Of a stretch of 64,000 nt of DNA, positions 51,395-60,539 are shown piece by piece. A model generated the notes under the pieces. The model did not search any database. It was not told where the DNA came from and saw only the letters and a program-made list of their open reading frames with translations. The position numbers and the translations under genes are program-made. Position 1 is the first letter of the stretch; the number at the start of each line of letters is the position of its first letter. Source of the DNA: JANLSE01 sp038214135 (GTDB lineage Bacteria; Chloroflexota; Chloroflexia; Chloroflexales; Roseiflexaceae); assembly GCA_038214135.1 (NCBI GenBank), contig JBBQSD010000018.1, positions 1-64,000 on the forward strand, written 5' to 3'.

Positions 51395-53602
51395 CTACTC
51401 CTGTGTAATCACGATACAACCAAGATTCGCTGCCGGAACCGTTACCGTCACGCTGTTGCCGTCCCGCCCAATAATTGTATCGCCAAGCAGATCGGCAATC
51501 TGCCCAGCACCTGTGATTGTAATCTGCTCGGTAATATCATCTGCAAGCGGATTGATCAGCAGCCATGCCTCACGATCCTGATAGATCCGCCGCCGACGTA
51601 ATAAACGCCCACAGCGTTCTGGTTGTATATTGGCCAGATCAAGCAAGCGTTTGAACAACCGGTCGCTTTCTGGGTGCATATGGGCAGTTGCACAGAAGCC
51701 AGTATAGGTTCCGAGCAAAATCGCCTGCCCGCTGCCGACACTATTCATAACAGCAGCACAAACTCCATGTGCTGTCAGAATCGGGCTGCCACCAGCCGGC
51801 TCAAGGGTTTGGAGATAGAAACTGGCCCGCAACGCCTCGCCGGCCAGTGCGCCAGTGCCTTCCAGGATCGTTGGTGGCGCGAACTCACCCCAGGTGCGCT
51901 CTATCGGCGTCCAACGGCTTGCAGCCCCCGGCTCACGAACGATCTGGACGCGTTGGTGGCGGGCACCGAATAGTTCCTCTGCGCCAGCGGCCATTTGCGG
52001 GCGCGGGCAATAACCATAGCGATCAAAGCGGCCAGGGCAGGCTTCGCTGATCAGCAGACCACCCTGCTCGACATAGCCACGCAAATGCGGTATCAGTGCT
52101 GGATCAAGGGCAATCGGGAAGGGCATGATCGCTGCCTGGTAGCCATTCAACCCGCCCGTGGCGATTTGCTCGGCCTCCACAAAATCGACGGGAATGCCAA
52201 GCCGCCAGAGCCGTGCATAATGTCCGCGCAGATTGTAGCTTAATAATTCAGCAGCCTGATTCTGCGTGCCCTGCGCAAAATGCCATAGATCTTCGTTCAC
52301 AATCAGTGCAACAGGCGCTGGAGGTGTTTCGCCCTGAGCAAAGAGTTCCGCATGCTGCTGAAGAGCCTTTCCAATTCGGGCTACCTCCGCGAAACGGATG
52401 GTTGTCTCGCCCTGTGGATCAAGCAACCCGAAGCCATTGCATTCCGACCAGGTGATCTCGGCGCGATGATTCCAGAAGCTGATTCCATGCATCCCGGCAG
52501 CTAACCCAGCCAACATCCAGCGCCGTATGTCGGCGGCCTGTGGCTCGCGGCCCATATGTAAATGCGTCGAAACTGGCCCGCCCTGGAATTCTGCGCCCCA
52601 AAAAGCGCGACCGCGGCCAGTCGCTGAGCGAATATAATCGCCGCGTAACATAAGCGCCTGCCAGATCTCCATGGTTGTACAGGCATGCTGCTCGCGTGGT
52701 TCGCTGGCGCCATCGTCCCAGGCGTGCAAGCTACCCCAAGCCGGATAATTGCTATTGCCAAAGAAATCGCCAACCTTCGCCCAGCGCCATTCCGCCCCCG
52801 AACCAATCGTCGGTGATGCGACATGGCTAAACACAGGCCGTTGCTGCGGGTCGCCCGCTCGCAACGCCTCGGTCTTCCAGGCCAATGCACGCACAAGATA
52901 GACATCATCCATGAACAGACGCCAATCGATAAATGGCGCACTGTGCGTATGTTTGCGCGGCGGTTGGATCTCCTCCCAGCTACCAAACGAGCTACTCCAG
53001 GTACTATTGAGCGTATGCAGCGCTCGATAGCGTTCCTGCAACCAGCCACGGAAGGCTTGCAGTGTATGAGGGCAGTAGCAGAATCCCAGCGCGCCGCCCT
53101 CATTGGGCCAGAAGCCAATCTCCTGCCAGGTGTTCCAGCACCAGATATTGTCGTAGCGGCCTAGATGCCTGGCCAGCGCTTCAACGAAACGTGCGCCAGC
53201 CATACGGGCACCTGGGTGATCCCAACATGGCCCTGGCTTGCCATCTGCGGGCAGGCAGTACTGGGTCGGGTCGTCGTGGGGCAGGCCACTAGCATACACC
53301 AGGCGGCAATCCGGATAGTTGCGCCACAGCCAGGCCGGAGCCTGTTCCATGGTCAGCCCCAGGTACACGCCCAATCCCAGTTCACCTGCCCGTGCAACCA
53401 GCCGCTCAACCCGTTCGAAATCGTAGGTGCCCTGCTGTGGCTCATCGTGCGACCAAATCTCCTGCAACTTGATCATATTAAAGCCAGCTCGCTTCAGCAG
53501 CGGCAAATCGGCCAGAATTGGCTCAATATCCAGGCATGGCTCGCGGTAGACGTGCGTCCCAAGCGGGAAAACACCCCCGCCAAAGACATGCGTAATCGCC
53601 AT
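51395..53602 (-). CDS. GH42-like beta-galactosidase family glycosidase
   Basis: A 735-residue glycoside hydrolase. An A-domain TIM barrel (about 1-420) starts FGGGVFPLGTHVYREP; the acid/base glutamate is in CWNTWQEIGFW and the nucleophile glutamate in FWGAEFQGGPV. A trimerisation (B) domain (about 420-620, VALIVNEDLWHFAQG) and a small beta C-domain follow. There is no signal peptide, so it acts inside the cell on imported oligosaccharides. GH42 enzymes release galactose or arabinose from beta-linked chains. Strong candidate for the first enzyme of the pathway encoded downstream. Confidence 0.92.
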   Translation of the reverse strand: MAITHVFGGGVFPLGTHVYREPCLDIEPILADLPLLKRAGFNMIKLQEIWSHDEPQQGTYDFERVERLVARAGELGLGVYLGLTMEQAPAWLWRNYPDCRLVYASGLPHDDPTQYCLPADGKPGPCWDHPGARMAGARFVEALARHLGRYDNIWCWNTWQEIGFWPNEGGALGFCYCPHTLQAFRGWLQERYRALHTLNSTWSSSFGSWEEIQPPRKHTHSAPFIDWRLFMDDVYLVRALAWKTEALRAGDPQQRPVFSHVASPTIGSGAEWRWAKVGDFFGNSNYPAWGSLHAWDDGASEPREQHACTTMEIWQALMLRGDYIRSATGRGRAFWGAEFQGGPVSTHLHMGREPQAADIRRWMLAGLAAGMHGISFWNHRAEITWSECNGFGLLDPQGETTIRFAEVARIGKALQQHAELFAQGETPPAPVALIVNEDLWHFAQGTQNQAAELLSYNLRGHYARLWRLGIPVDFVEAEQIATGGLNGYQAAIMPFPIALDPALIPHLRGYVEQGGLLISEACPGRFDRYGYCPRPQMAAGAEELFGARHQRVQIVREPGAASRWTPIERTWGEFAPPTILEGTGALAGEALRASFYLQTLEPAGGSPILTAHGVCAAVMNSVGSGQAILLGTYTGFCATAHMHPESDRLFKRLLDLANIQPERCGRLLRRRRIYQDREAWLLINPLADDITEQITITGAGQIADLLGDTIIGRDGNSVTVTVPAANLGCIVITQE

Positions 53603-53706
53603 GAACGCAGCACCTTTCCTTCATGAATTGTTGGCAGAACCGTGACCATCTTGACTGGGTGATTGTCTTGACTAGGTGACCAGGACGACGTTTCACAACG
53701 AATCGC

Positions 53707-53859
53707 CGTAGGGGCGCAGCAGCGCTCCAGCATGCTTGTACGGCCCAACACGATTTGCTGCTGCGCCCGGACGTGGCCGATTATGGGTTCAGCCAGCGTG
53801 CGCAGCAGCCAGTCATCTGGGAGCGGTTCCACGAATCGTGTGGCTGCTGCGCCCCTACG
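53707..53859. repeat. Inverted repeat of the GCTGCTGCGCCCCTAC family
   Basis: Arms CGTAGGGGCGCAGCAGC (53707-53723) and its complement (53843-53859), 17 bases, with a middle unit TTGCTGCTGCGCCCGG near 53756. The unit recurs at 33414. The spacer from 53603 to 53893 holds no gene. Confidence 0.6.
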
Positions 53860-53893
53860 CCACATCACCCGATAATCTCACCCCGTCACCGTG

Positions 53894-55309
53894 TCAGAGG
53901 TTCTTGATCGCCTCAGTTGCCCGATCCTGAAGCTGTGGAATTACCTCCGCAGCGCTCTTTTCGCCATTCCAGACGGGTGCCAGCATCTGGTTGTAGGCAT
54001 CTTCAACTGGCCCATAACCAAACAAGAGCGATGCGGGTGTCTCCTTTGCATTCGCAATGGCACCTTTATAGACTTTCTCCAGCGCGCCAGACTCAACTGT
54101 TGGGAAGTTCTTGTACCATTCTGGTAGCAGCGATTGGATAGCCGGTGGAGCCTGAAGTGCAAGCGCCATACTCTGCTGGCCTGCGCCTGTCGTCAGGTAT
54201 TGAACAAAGGCGAAGGAAGCATCGACATTCTTCGAGCCCTTGGCAATATACCAGGGATCGCTGAAGGTTGGGATGCGGTTGGTTTCCTGGCGCGGCACGG
54301 CTGCAATGCCCCATTGGAGTTCCTTCAGATCCTTGAGCGACCAGATCTCCCAGCCGCCGCCATAGATCATGGCAACTTTGCCACTACCCAACAATCCGCC
54401 ACCCTGCGAGATCGTATCGCTGATCGCTGGGGTGGGCGAGATCTTATGTTTCGTAACCAGATCGGCCTTCGCCTGCACAGCAGCAATCATCTTTGGATCG
54501 GTAAACTCGACAGCAGTAATCTTGGCTTTGTCATACGAATCCTTCGAGAAGATCTCGGCCCCAAACAGCCATGGAATACCACCATACAGATCGTTGATCG
54601 CATTGGCAAAGCCATACTGGCCCTTCTCACGATCACCATAATCCTTGGTCAGCGCCTTGGCCCGGTTCAGCATTTCGTCCCAGGTCCAGCTCTGGTCATT
54701 CCAATCGGTTGGCGGGTAGGCAACCTTGGCCTCATCAAACAGCTTCTTGTTATAGAAGATGAATGACCCCAGCGAGTACATTGGCACGCCATAGATCTTG
54801 CCCTCAAAGGTATAGGCACGCTGCAGCAGTGGCGGGATACCGGAGAGATCCCAGCCGCGCGACTGGATGAGATCATCGATTGGATAGAGCAGATTCTTGT
54901 GGAAGTAGGTACCGCCACCACTCTGGCCCCATTGGGCAAACACATCAGGCGGTGTTCCGGCGGCAGCCAGCGCCAGCAACTTCGAGTCAAACTCCTCCCA
55001 TGGCACAGTCATGAGCGTGACAGTGATATTCGGCTGTTCTTTGGCGAAGGCCGGGATGATCACATCCTGCGCCCATTTGTTACGCGCTGCATCAATATTC
55101 ATATACCAGGTGATCGTACCCGAAACCTTACTCGGTTGGGCTGGTGCCTGGGGTGGGCTGGTTGGCTGAGCAGCTTGTGTACTCTGGGTTGGCTGGGCCG
55201 GTTGGGCAGGCGTACCGCTACAGGCTGCCAAAACGGCAGCAGCACCAAGGCTAGCGGCGCTTTGGAGGAATGCACGGCGGCTTCGTGAAGCAATTTGTTG
55301 GTCTGCCAT
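53894..55309 (-). CDS. Sugar ABC transporter substrate-binding lipoprotein
   Basis: A 471-residue extracellular binding protein. N-terminal SRRAFLQSAASLGAAAV carries a twin-arginine-like motif and ends at the lipobox LAAC, then a Pro/Gln/Thr-rich linker. The mature fold starts GTITWYMN and includes TPPDVFAQWGQSGGG and GIPWLFGAEIFSKD, typical of family 1 (CUT1) solute-binding proteins for oligosaccharides. ATG 55309 is preferred over a TTG two codons before it; AAGGA precedes. It is followed by the glycosidase and preceded by two permeases. The ATPase (MsmK-like) is not in the cluster and is presumably shared, as usual for CUT1. Confidence 0.93.
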   Translation of the reverse strand: MADQQIASRSRRAFLQSAASLGAAAVLAACSGTPAQPAQPTQSTQAAQPTSPPQAPAQPSKVSGTITWYMNIDAARNKWAQDVIIPAFAKEQPNITVTLMTVPWEEFDSKLLALAAAGTPPDVFAQWGQSGGGTYFHKNLLYPIDDLIQSRGWDLSGIPPLLQRAYTFEGKIYGVPMYSLGSFIFYNKKLFDEAKVAYPPTDWNDQSWTWDEMLNRAKALTKDYGDREKGQYGFANAINDLYGGIPWLFGAEIFSKDSYDKAKITAVEFTDPKMIAAVQAKADLVTKHKISPTPAISDTISQGGGLLGSGKVAMIYGGGWEIWSLKDLKELQWGIAAVPRQETNRIPTFSDPWYIAKGSKNVDASFAFVQYLTTGAGQQSMALALQAPPAIQSLLPEWYKNFPTVESGALEKVYKGAIANAKETPASLLFGYGPVEDAYNQMLAPVWNGEKSAAEVIPQLQDRATEAIKNL

Positions 55310-55359
55310 GGTCAAAGTTTCCTTTCTCAGGTCGTTGAGCTATTGATCAGCATTGATCG

Positions 55360-56256
55360 CTATTTGAGACCAGTAACGACAATCCCTTGCATCATGGCTT
55401 TTTGCGCCACAAAAAAGATAATGAGCACAGGCAGTGTTGCCAGCACCGAAGCGGCCATCAGCAACTCCCAGTGCGATGTGCCACGATGGGCAACGAAGCT
55501 GGTTAGCCCAATCTGGAGCGTGAACAGATCGCGCGAATTGATGTACAGGAGCGGGCCAAGATAATCATTCCAATTGGCCGAGAAGGTCAATATTGATGCT
55601 GCAATCAAGCCTAATTTGGAGAGCGGCAGGATGATCCGCCAGAAGGTGCCGATCACACCAGCCCCATCGATCCGTGCTGCATCAAGAATTTCGCTTGGTA
55701 CGCCCTGCATAAACTGGCGCAGCATGAAGATCAGGAATGGTGATGCAAACAAATTCGGCACGATCAGCGGTAGATAGGTATCGATCCAGCCCAAGCGCTG
55801 GAACAGAATAAACTGCGGTATCATCACCACCGGGTAGGGAATCAGCAAGGTACTCAGCACAATCATGAACATAGCCTGCCGCCCACGTGCCCGGAATTTC
55901 GCAAAGCCGTAGGCCACAATCGCACTCGAAAATACCGCAAAACATGTTGCTGGTACGCTATAGACAATCGAATTCCAGAAGTAGCGGTACAGTGGCACAA
56001 TCTCCGTCAGCGAGCGCGGATAGTTTTCCCACATCCACGGGCTTGGCAACCATTCTGGCGGGAAGCGAACAGTCTGATCAAGCGTTTTGAAGGAGGTCGA
56101 GAGCATCCATAGGAATGGCAGCACAAACGGCACGACCACGCCACAAAGCACGATGAAGGTAACGGTGTTCCAGATGCGCTGCTGCTGTTTCTTGCCCAGG
56201 CGATTGCGCGAACGGGCCTGTTTGGCAGGCAGAATATCACTCGATTGCATACTCAC
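55360..56256 (-). CDS. Sugar ABC transporter permease (MalG/CUT1 type)
   Basis: A 298-residue inner-membrane protein with six helices and the EAA-type loop SEILDAARIDGAGVIGTFWR, by which it contacts the ATPase. N-terminus long and basic. GTG 56256 is favoured since AGGAG stands five bases before it and the stop of the upstream permease overlaps it (GTGA). Works with the MalF-type partner and the binding lipoprotein. Confidence 0.93.
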   Translation of the reverse strand: MSMQSSDILPAKQARSRNRLGKKQQQRIWNTVTFIVLCGVVVPFVLPFLWMLSTSFKTLDQTVRFPPEWLPSPWMWENYPRSLTEIVPLYRYFWNSIVYSVPATCFAVFSSAIVAYGFAKFRARGRQAMFMIVLSTLLIPYPVVMIPQFILFQRLGWIDTYLPLIVPNLFASPFLIFMLRQFMQGVPSEILDAARIDGAGVIGTFWRIILPLSKLGLIAASILTFSANWNDYLGPLLYINSRDLFTLQIGLTSFVAHRGTSHWELLMAASVLATLPVLIIFFVAQKAMMQGIVVTGLK

Positions 56257-57149
56257 CGTCGCTCCTCATCCTCATAATGAACCCACGATGCCGATGATCG
56301 AAATGCCAGGAGCGTCAGCAGCAACACAATAATAAACAGCACCCAGGCCAATGCAGAGGCATAGCCCATCTGAAAATCACGAAATGCAACATTATAGAGA
56401 TACACGACATACACGAGCGAGGCATAGTTCGGCCCGCCATTCGTCGCGACCTTGATTGTCGTAAAAACCTGGAATGTGCCAATCATCCCGGTAATGGTGG
56501 TGAAAAAGATCACTGGCGAAAGTAGCGGCAGTGTGATCGACCAGAGCCTGGTAACGCCAGTCGCGCCATCAAGCTCTGCGGCCTCATACAACTCGGTTGG
56601 AATACCCTGAAGCCCGGCCAGATAGATCACGACTGTCCCACCAACACCCCATAATGCCATCAGCACCAGCGCTGGCAGCACCCATGTTTCGCTCTGTAGC
56701 CAGAGCGGGCCACGCCAGCCTGTCAGCGCAGCAACGCCATAGTTGATCAACCCGAATTCCGGATTGAATAACCACATCCATAACAGCGCCAGCGCAACGC
56801 CGGATGTCACCGTTGGCAGGTAGATAGCAGTGCGGAAGAAACGTATACCAGGAACATCACGGTTCAGTAGTAAGGCTAACCCCAGGCTAACAACAATTCC
56901 AAGTGGAACAGTAATAATCGTATAGAGCGTTGTGACTTTGAGTGCCTGAAGAAATAGATCATCTTCGAGCAGGCGAGCATAGTTCTGTAGCCCAGTCCAG
57001 ATAGGTGGCGAAACAACATCGTAACGGGTGAAACTGAAGAATAGCGAGGCGAGCAGCGGGCCAGCAGTAAAGGCCAGAAACCCAAGCACCCAGGGCGAGA
57101 TCAACGTATAGAACCATAGCTCTTCACGGCGCCGGATCGATAGCTGCAT
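56253..57149 (-). CDS. Sugar ABC transporter permease (MalF/CUT1 type)
   Basis: A 298-residue permease with six helices. The short N-terminal part starts QLSIRRREELWFYTLISPW and the ATPase contact loop reads ELYEAAELDGATGVTRLWSI. First structural gene of the operon; the palindrome TGGTCTGACCA lies about 50 bases upstream. It overlaps the MalG-type gene by four bases. Confidence 0.93.
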   Translation of the reverse strand: MQLSIRRREELWFYTLISPWVLGFLAFTAGPLLASLFFSFTRYDVVSPPIWTGLQNYARLLEDDLFLQALKVTTLYTIITVPLGIVVSLGLALLLNRDVPGIRFFRTAIYLPTVTSGVALALLWMWLFNPEFGLINYGVAALTGWRGPLWLQSETWVLPALVLMALWGVGGTVVIYLAGLQGIPTELYEAAELDGATGVTRLWSITLPLLSPVIFFTTITGMIGTFQVFTTIKVATNGGPNYASLVYVVYLYNVAFRDFQMGYASALAWVLFIIVLLLTLLAFRSSASWVHYEDEERR

Positions 57150-57199
57150 GGTTGCCTCCTTTCCTCACTGAAAGTTGGTGTCTTAAGGTCTTATGTCTG

Positions 57200-57210
57200 T
57201 GGTCTGACCA
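57200..57210. promoter_or_regulatory. FadR/GntR operator upstream of the transporter operon
   Basis: TGGTCTGACCA, a perfect 11-base palindrome, identical to the site at 58021. The form fits the T-G-G-T-n-n-n-A-C-C-A consensus of FadR-subfamily GntR regulators. It lies between the regulator stop and the first permease start, where an operon promoter is expected. Confidence 0.75.
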
Positions 57211-57230
57211 TTCAGCGCACATAAAAAGAG

Positions 57231-57983
57231 CTATGAATCTGATTCGGTGGCTGGTACCACAGCACTCAGCGACACGACCGTCTGCCAGAGTTCGCTACTA
57301 AACTGGAGGTGACGTCGCATGGCATCGGCTGCTGCTGGTGGATCACGCCGCGCAATCGCTTGAAAAACCTCTGCGTGAGTTGCGGAGCCCTCTGCAAACA
57401 TCGGCAGTTGATCGCCACGGCCCTCACGTAAGGCTTCTTCCAGCATACCAATCAGGGTTTCGGTGATCTGAGCTACAATGGCATTATGGGTTGCGCGGCC
57501 AATCAAGCGATGAAACTGCATATCCGCACTCAGATAGACGGGGAAATCAGCGGCGGCGATCTGCATGCGCTGGAGTTCAGATTTCAGTGTGGCGATCTCA
57601 GAAGCATTGGCCCGCTCGGCTGCCACACGCGCCGACTCAACCTCAATCATCTGGCGAGCACCAATAATCTCCACAATCGCTCCACCCCATGTCGCTAAAC
57701 TAAGACCGATTGTGCGACCAATACTAGCACCGCTCTGCTCAACTAAAAAGGTGCCCTCGCCAACCCGCGACTCGATCAGGCCGATTGCTTCCAATACCTT
57801 GAGTGCTTCGCGTACACTACTGCGCCCGACACCAAGCTGTTCCGAAAGAACCCGCTCAGAAGGCAATCGCTCGCCGGGCTTAATTGCGCCGGATTGAATA
57901 TAGCGGCGCAGTTGGGCCAACGCCAGATCCTTAATACTGGCTCGCGCGATTCGCGTAAAACCATTCAGATCAGGAATACTCAC
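57231..57983 (-). CDS. FadR-subfamily GntR regulator
   Basis: A protein of about 250 residues. The winged helix has LRRYIQSGAIKPGERLPSER and SSVREALKVLEAIGLI; the FCD ligand domain follows (about 85-240), with Asp and His residues in DMQFHRLIG and HAEVFQAI for metal-assisted binding of a small acid. The start is unclear: the open frame extends to ATG 58040 but would then include the operator, so GTG 57983 (AGGG just before) or GTG 57989 is preferred. Probably binds a sugar acid or its derivative. It lies directly upstream of the operon and shares its strand. Confidence 0.9.
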   Translation of the reverse strand: MSIPDLNGFTRIARASIKDLALAQLRRYIQSGAIKPGERLPSERVLSEQLGVGRSSVREALKVLEAIGLIESRVGEGTFLVEQSGASIGRTIGLSLATWGGAIVEIIGARQMIEVESARVAAERANASEIATLKSELQRMQIAAADFPVYLSADMQFHRLIGRATHNAIVAQITETLIGMLEEALREGRGDQLPMFAEGSATHAEVFQAIARRDPPAAADAMRRHLQFSSELWQTVVSLSAVVPATESDS

Positions 57984-58020
57984 ACACACCCTATTCTGGT
58001 AAAATTGGTCTGTTGGTCGG

Positions 58021-58031
58021 TGGTCTGACCA
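58021..58031. promoter_or_regulatory. FadR/GntR operator upstream of the regulator gene
   Basis: TGGTCTGACCA, same 11 bases as at 57200, with further half-sites GGTC at 58003 and 58014. The position immediately upstream of the regulator start implies autoregulation. Confidence 0.75.
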
Positions 58032-58056
58032 ATAATACATTATGGAAGTAGTATTG

Positions 58057-58536
58057 TCAACATAGCAACGGAACAGAAAACACCCTTTTCAACGCATACG
58101 AGTTGCCAAGAAGGGCATGGTGACGCGCAGTAGCATTATCTTTATCACACAGCATAGGCGACGAACATTCGATTCGTCGCCTATGCTGTGTGATTGCGAG
58201 CTCCAACTCGCCCGCAGCCGTACCGTTCAACTCAGGTAGTGCCACTCCGCACGAATATCGCTCATCGTTGGCAGTGGTAATTCCATAACCAGGCGATATT
58301 CTTTCACCCATCTCCTCGGTCAGCGTTTCGCCCTGCACCAACTCCACATAGCCCGCCACACCAGTCATGAGCGGTGTCTCCTGCACATTGGCCCGCTGGT
58401 TGCGGTAGCGGCGCAACGCAGTCGCCACCTGACGCTCTCGCTCCTGCACATGGGTGATGGACACCTCCAGCGCTGCCCGTCGCCCCGCCCCCACCGACTC
58501 GCGTTCCCGACCGTGGCCAGCGCACGCGGAAGGTCG
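58057..58536 (-). other. Unrecognised coding-like debris
   Basis: Frames on the minus strand (one of 145 codons ending at 58057) contain EVSITHVQERERQVATALR and YRNQRANVQETP, a charged helical segment, but no family was recognised, and the frame crosses the long hairpin at 58145. It may be the remnant of a gene that followed the small antitoxin-like start at 58659. Confidence 0.3.
58145..58193. repeat. 21-base perfect inverted repeat
   Basis: Arms TCACACAGCATAGGCGACGAA (given by position, 58145-58165) and its exact complement 58173-58193, with the loop CATTCGA. No T tract. A structural repeat or attenuator-like hairpin; its sequence does not resemble the other repeats in the window. Confidence 0.7.
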
Positions 58537-58659
58537 TCAATCGGGCAACCCAAGCCTTGCGCCAAGCCGCCCAAGCCGGCGTCCGCTCGGCAACGGAATA
58601 GTTTCGAGGAGGCGAATAGCGCCGTGCTCATCAGTAATAGCTTCTATTGTGCGATGCAT
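58537..58659 (-). pseudogene. Short AbrB/AF2212-like antitoxin remnant
   Basis: ATG 58659 has AAGGAG five bases before it and reads MHRTIEAITDEHGAI, RLLETIPLPSGRR, the usual start of small antitoxins that precede PIN toxins. After RRL the frame reads LGRLGARLGLPD and stops. Neither the toxin nor a full antitoxin end is present. Confidence 0.4.
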
Positions 58660-58763
58660 ACGCGCTCCTTATGACTGATTCCGAGCGCCGGAGGCGGTCG
58701 GAATCGGAGCGGGTTGGGCTGACCGAATAGATGAGCGGTACGAATGGTATCCAACCTCCACGG

Positions 58764-59099
58764 TTATAGCAGTAAGGTACCGACTTTGCGGAGCACCTCG
58801 GCGATAGTTGCATCAGGCAGCGTACAGCGATACTCAGCTTGACGAATCCGCCAGTCGAGGCTCTTGATCTGGTCGGCAAGGATAACGCCTGCCACGGGGA
58901 AATTGGCTGGGATGGGCACTTCAAACGGATAGCCTTTGCGTTGGCTGGTAATCGGACAGAACAATCCGAGGCCGACGCGTTGGTTATAGGCTGCCGGCGA
59001 CAACACGAGCGCCGGACGATGACCGGCCTGTTCGCGACCCGCCTGCGGTGTGAAGATCAACCACACCACATCGCCGCGATCGGGAATTGTATGGGTCAT
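58764..59099 (-). CDS. mazF: MazF-family mRNA interferase (toxin)
   Basis: A 111-residue toxin with the PemK/MazF core: IPDRGDVVWLIFTPQAGREQ, HRPALVLSPAAYNQ, ADQIKSLDWRIRQAEY. Expected to cut mRNA at short sequences. ATG 59099 overlaps the antitoxin stop (TAATG); ATG 59105 is an alternative. GAGG lies seven bases before 59099. Pairs with the AbrB-type gene upstream. Confidence 0.92.
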   Translation of the reverse strand: MTHTIPDRGDVVWLIFTPQAGREQAGHRPALVLSPAAYNQRVGLGLFCPITSQRKGYPFEVPIPANFPVAGVILADQIKSLDWRIRQAEYRCTLPDATIAEVLRKVGTLLL

Positions 59100-59341
59100 T
59101 ACCATACCTCGTTGCCATCGGCTAGGCCGGTGTCGTATTCTGTATGGATATTGGCATCGGTGACACCGACTAAGAGGTCATCCAACGTCAGGATGGCGTC
59201 GAGGAGGGGCATTAGCACCAGTTTCCCATCCACGAGGGAAATATCGACCCACGCGTTATCATCAATCCCGACTTCAGCAGCAAAGGCTTTTGGGATACGG
59301 AGGGCCAAACTGTTGCCCCATTTCTGCACGCGTGTTTTCAT
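59099..59341 (-). CDS. mazE: MazE-family antitoxin
   Basis: An 80-residue AbrB-fold antitoxin: MKTRVQKWGNSLALRIPKAF, the hallmark start, then ISLVDGKLVLMPL and an acidic tail (DANIHTEYDTGLADGNE) that should wrap the toxin. AAGGTG precedes ATG 59341. Stop and toxin start overlap, so the pair is coupled. Likely autoregulated. Confidence 0.92.
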   Translation of the reverse strand: MKTRVQKWGNSLALRIPKAFAAEVGIDDNAWVDISLVDGKLVLMPLLDAILTLDDLLVGVTDANIHTEYDTGLADGNEVW

Positions 59342-59459
59342 GATCGTTCACCTTTCATTGATCAAGTATATACAAAGAAGATACGACATCTTGCTCATCG
59401 TGTCAAGGGAGCGAGTGCAGGAAGTGCGGTGGAGAAGAAGTATAGTGGATACGTGCGCG

Positions 59460-60302
59460 TCACACCATCATGGATGCACGCTGGCGCAAAATAAACTTGA
59501 CGATGAACAACACCAGGAATGATGTGCCAAGCAGGATCAGCGCCAGTGTTAATGCCAGATCAAGCTCAACCTCAAAGCCGATATAGATCGCTAATGGCAT
59601 GGTTTGGGTGCGGCCAGGAAAGTTGCCAGCGAAGATGATCGTTGCCCCGAACTCGCCAAGCGCCCGCGCCCAGGCCATCACCAATCCACCCAAGAGGATC
59701 GGCCAGCATAATGGAATCGTGATCTGGCTGAATGTCTGCCAGGGCGAGGCTCCATCAACAGCAGCAGCCTGCTCAAGATCGCGGTCGACTCCGGCAAAGC
59801 CGCCGAGTGCCGTCTTGATATAGAACGGCGATGCCACAAATGTCTGCGCTAGCACCACTGCCACTGTCGTAAACGCAATCGAAATCCCAGCCTGATCGAG
59901 CCATGTGCCAATCATGCCCCGCCGCCCAAAGGCGATCAGCAACGCGATCCCTGCCACTGATGGCGGCAGCACCATCGGCAGATCGATCAGCGTATCCAGG
60001 ATATTCCGCCCGCGGAAGCGATGGCGGGCCAACAAATAGGCAACCGGTGTCCCCAACAGCAAACCCAATATCGTGCTTGCTGCCGTCGTGATTATACTCA
60101 ACCAGATCGCCTGGCCAACCTCTTGATTGGCCAGATTTACGCCAATTGCGGCTGGATCAACACGCATGATCAGCGCAATAATCGGCGTAATCAAGAAGGC
60201 CAGCATTGGGATGCTCGCCAGTACCAGGCCAATCGTGCTCCAGCGCAACCGCTGGCCTTGGCGATCACTTATTTCTACAGAAGAACTCAGCGTATTGGCC
60301 AT
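59460..60302 (-). CDS. modB: Molybdate/tungstate ABC permease
   Basis: A 280-residue permease with five to six helices. The contact loop DRDLEQAAAVDGASPWQT is typical of ModB, as are LIDLPMVLPPSVAGIALL and RALGEFGATIIFAGNFPGRT. ATG 60302 lacks a clear ribosome site; a TTG at 60338 would add twelve residues. Partner binding protein upstream; the ATPase gene modC is absent and mazEF follows instead. Confidence 0.9.
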   Translation of the reverse strand: MANTLSSSVEISDRQGQRLRWSTIGLVLASIPMLAFLITPIIALIMRVDPAAIGVNLANQEVGQAIWLSIITTAASTILGLLLGTPVAYLLARHRFRGRNILDTLIDLPMVLPPSVAGIALLIAFGRRGMIGTWLDQAGISIAFTTVAVVLAQTFVASPFYIKTALGGFAGVDRDLEQAAAVDGASPWQTFSQITIPLCWPILLGGLVMAWARALGEFGATIIFAGNFPGRTQTMPLAIYIGFEVELDLALTLALILLGTSFLVLFIVKFILRQRASMMV

Positions 60303-60486
60303 AGATGTGCAAGCTGTCAGCCTTATCAAATGTGACAATCAAGCTCGGAATATTTTTTGGAGTGCGGCAGCGATGCTGCCGCTGCGCAAGCATGGCTTGC
60401 GCAGCCCACACCTACAACCGTGTGGTACGGGGTTGATTATCAACATTCATTAGAAATCGCGCCGCGAACATTGTCACACACTATTC

Positions 60487-60507
60487 TGACTCCTGACTCC
60501 TGACTCC
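60487..60507. repeat. Three tandem TGACTCC heptamers
   Basis: TGACTCC three times in direct contact, followed by TGA, in the spacer between modA and modB, and then two copies of GCTGAAT. Short slippage-type repeat. No function apparent. Confidence 0.7.
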
Positions 60508-60539
60508 TGAATACAGAGCTGAATGCTGAATGCTTCTCA

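Noticed and set aside
54134..54766. 210-codon plus-strand frame opposite the binding lipoprotein
   Set aside because: Antisense shadow; no start signal.
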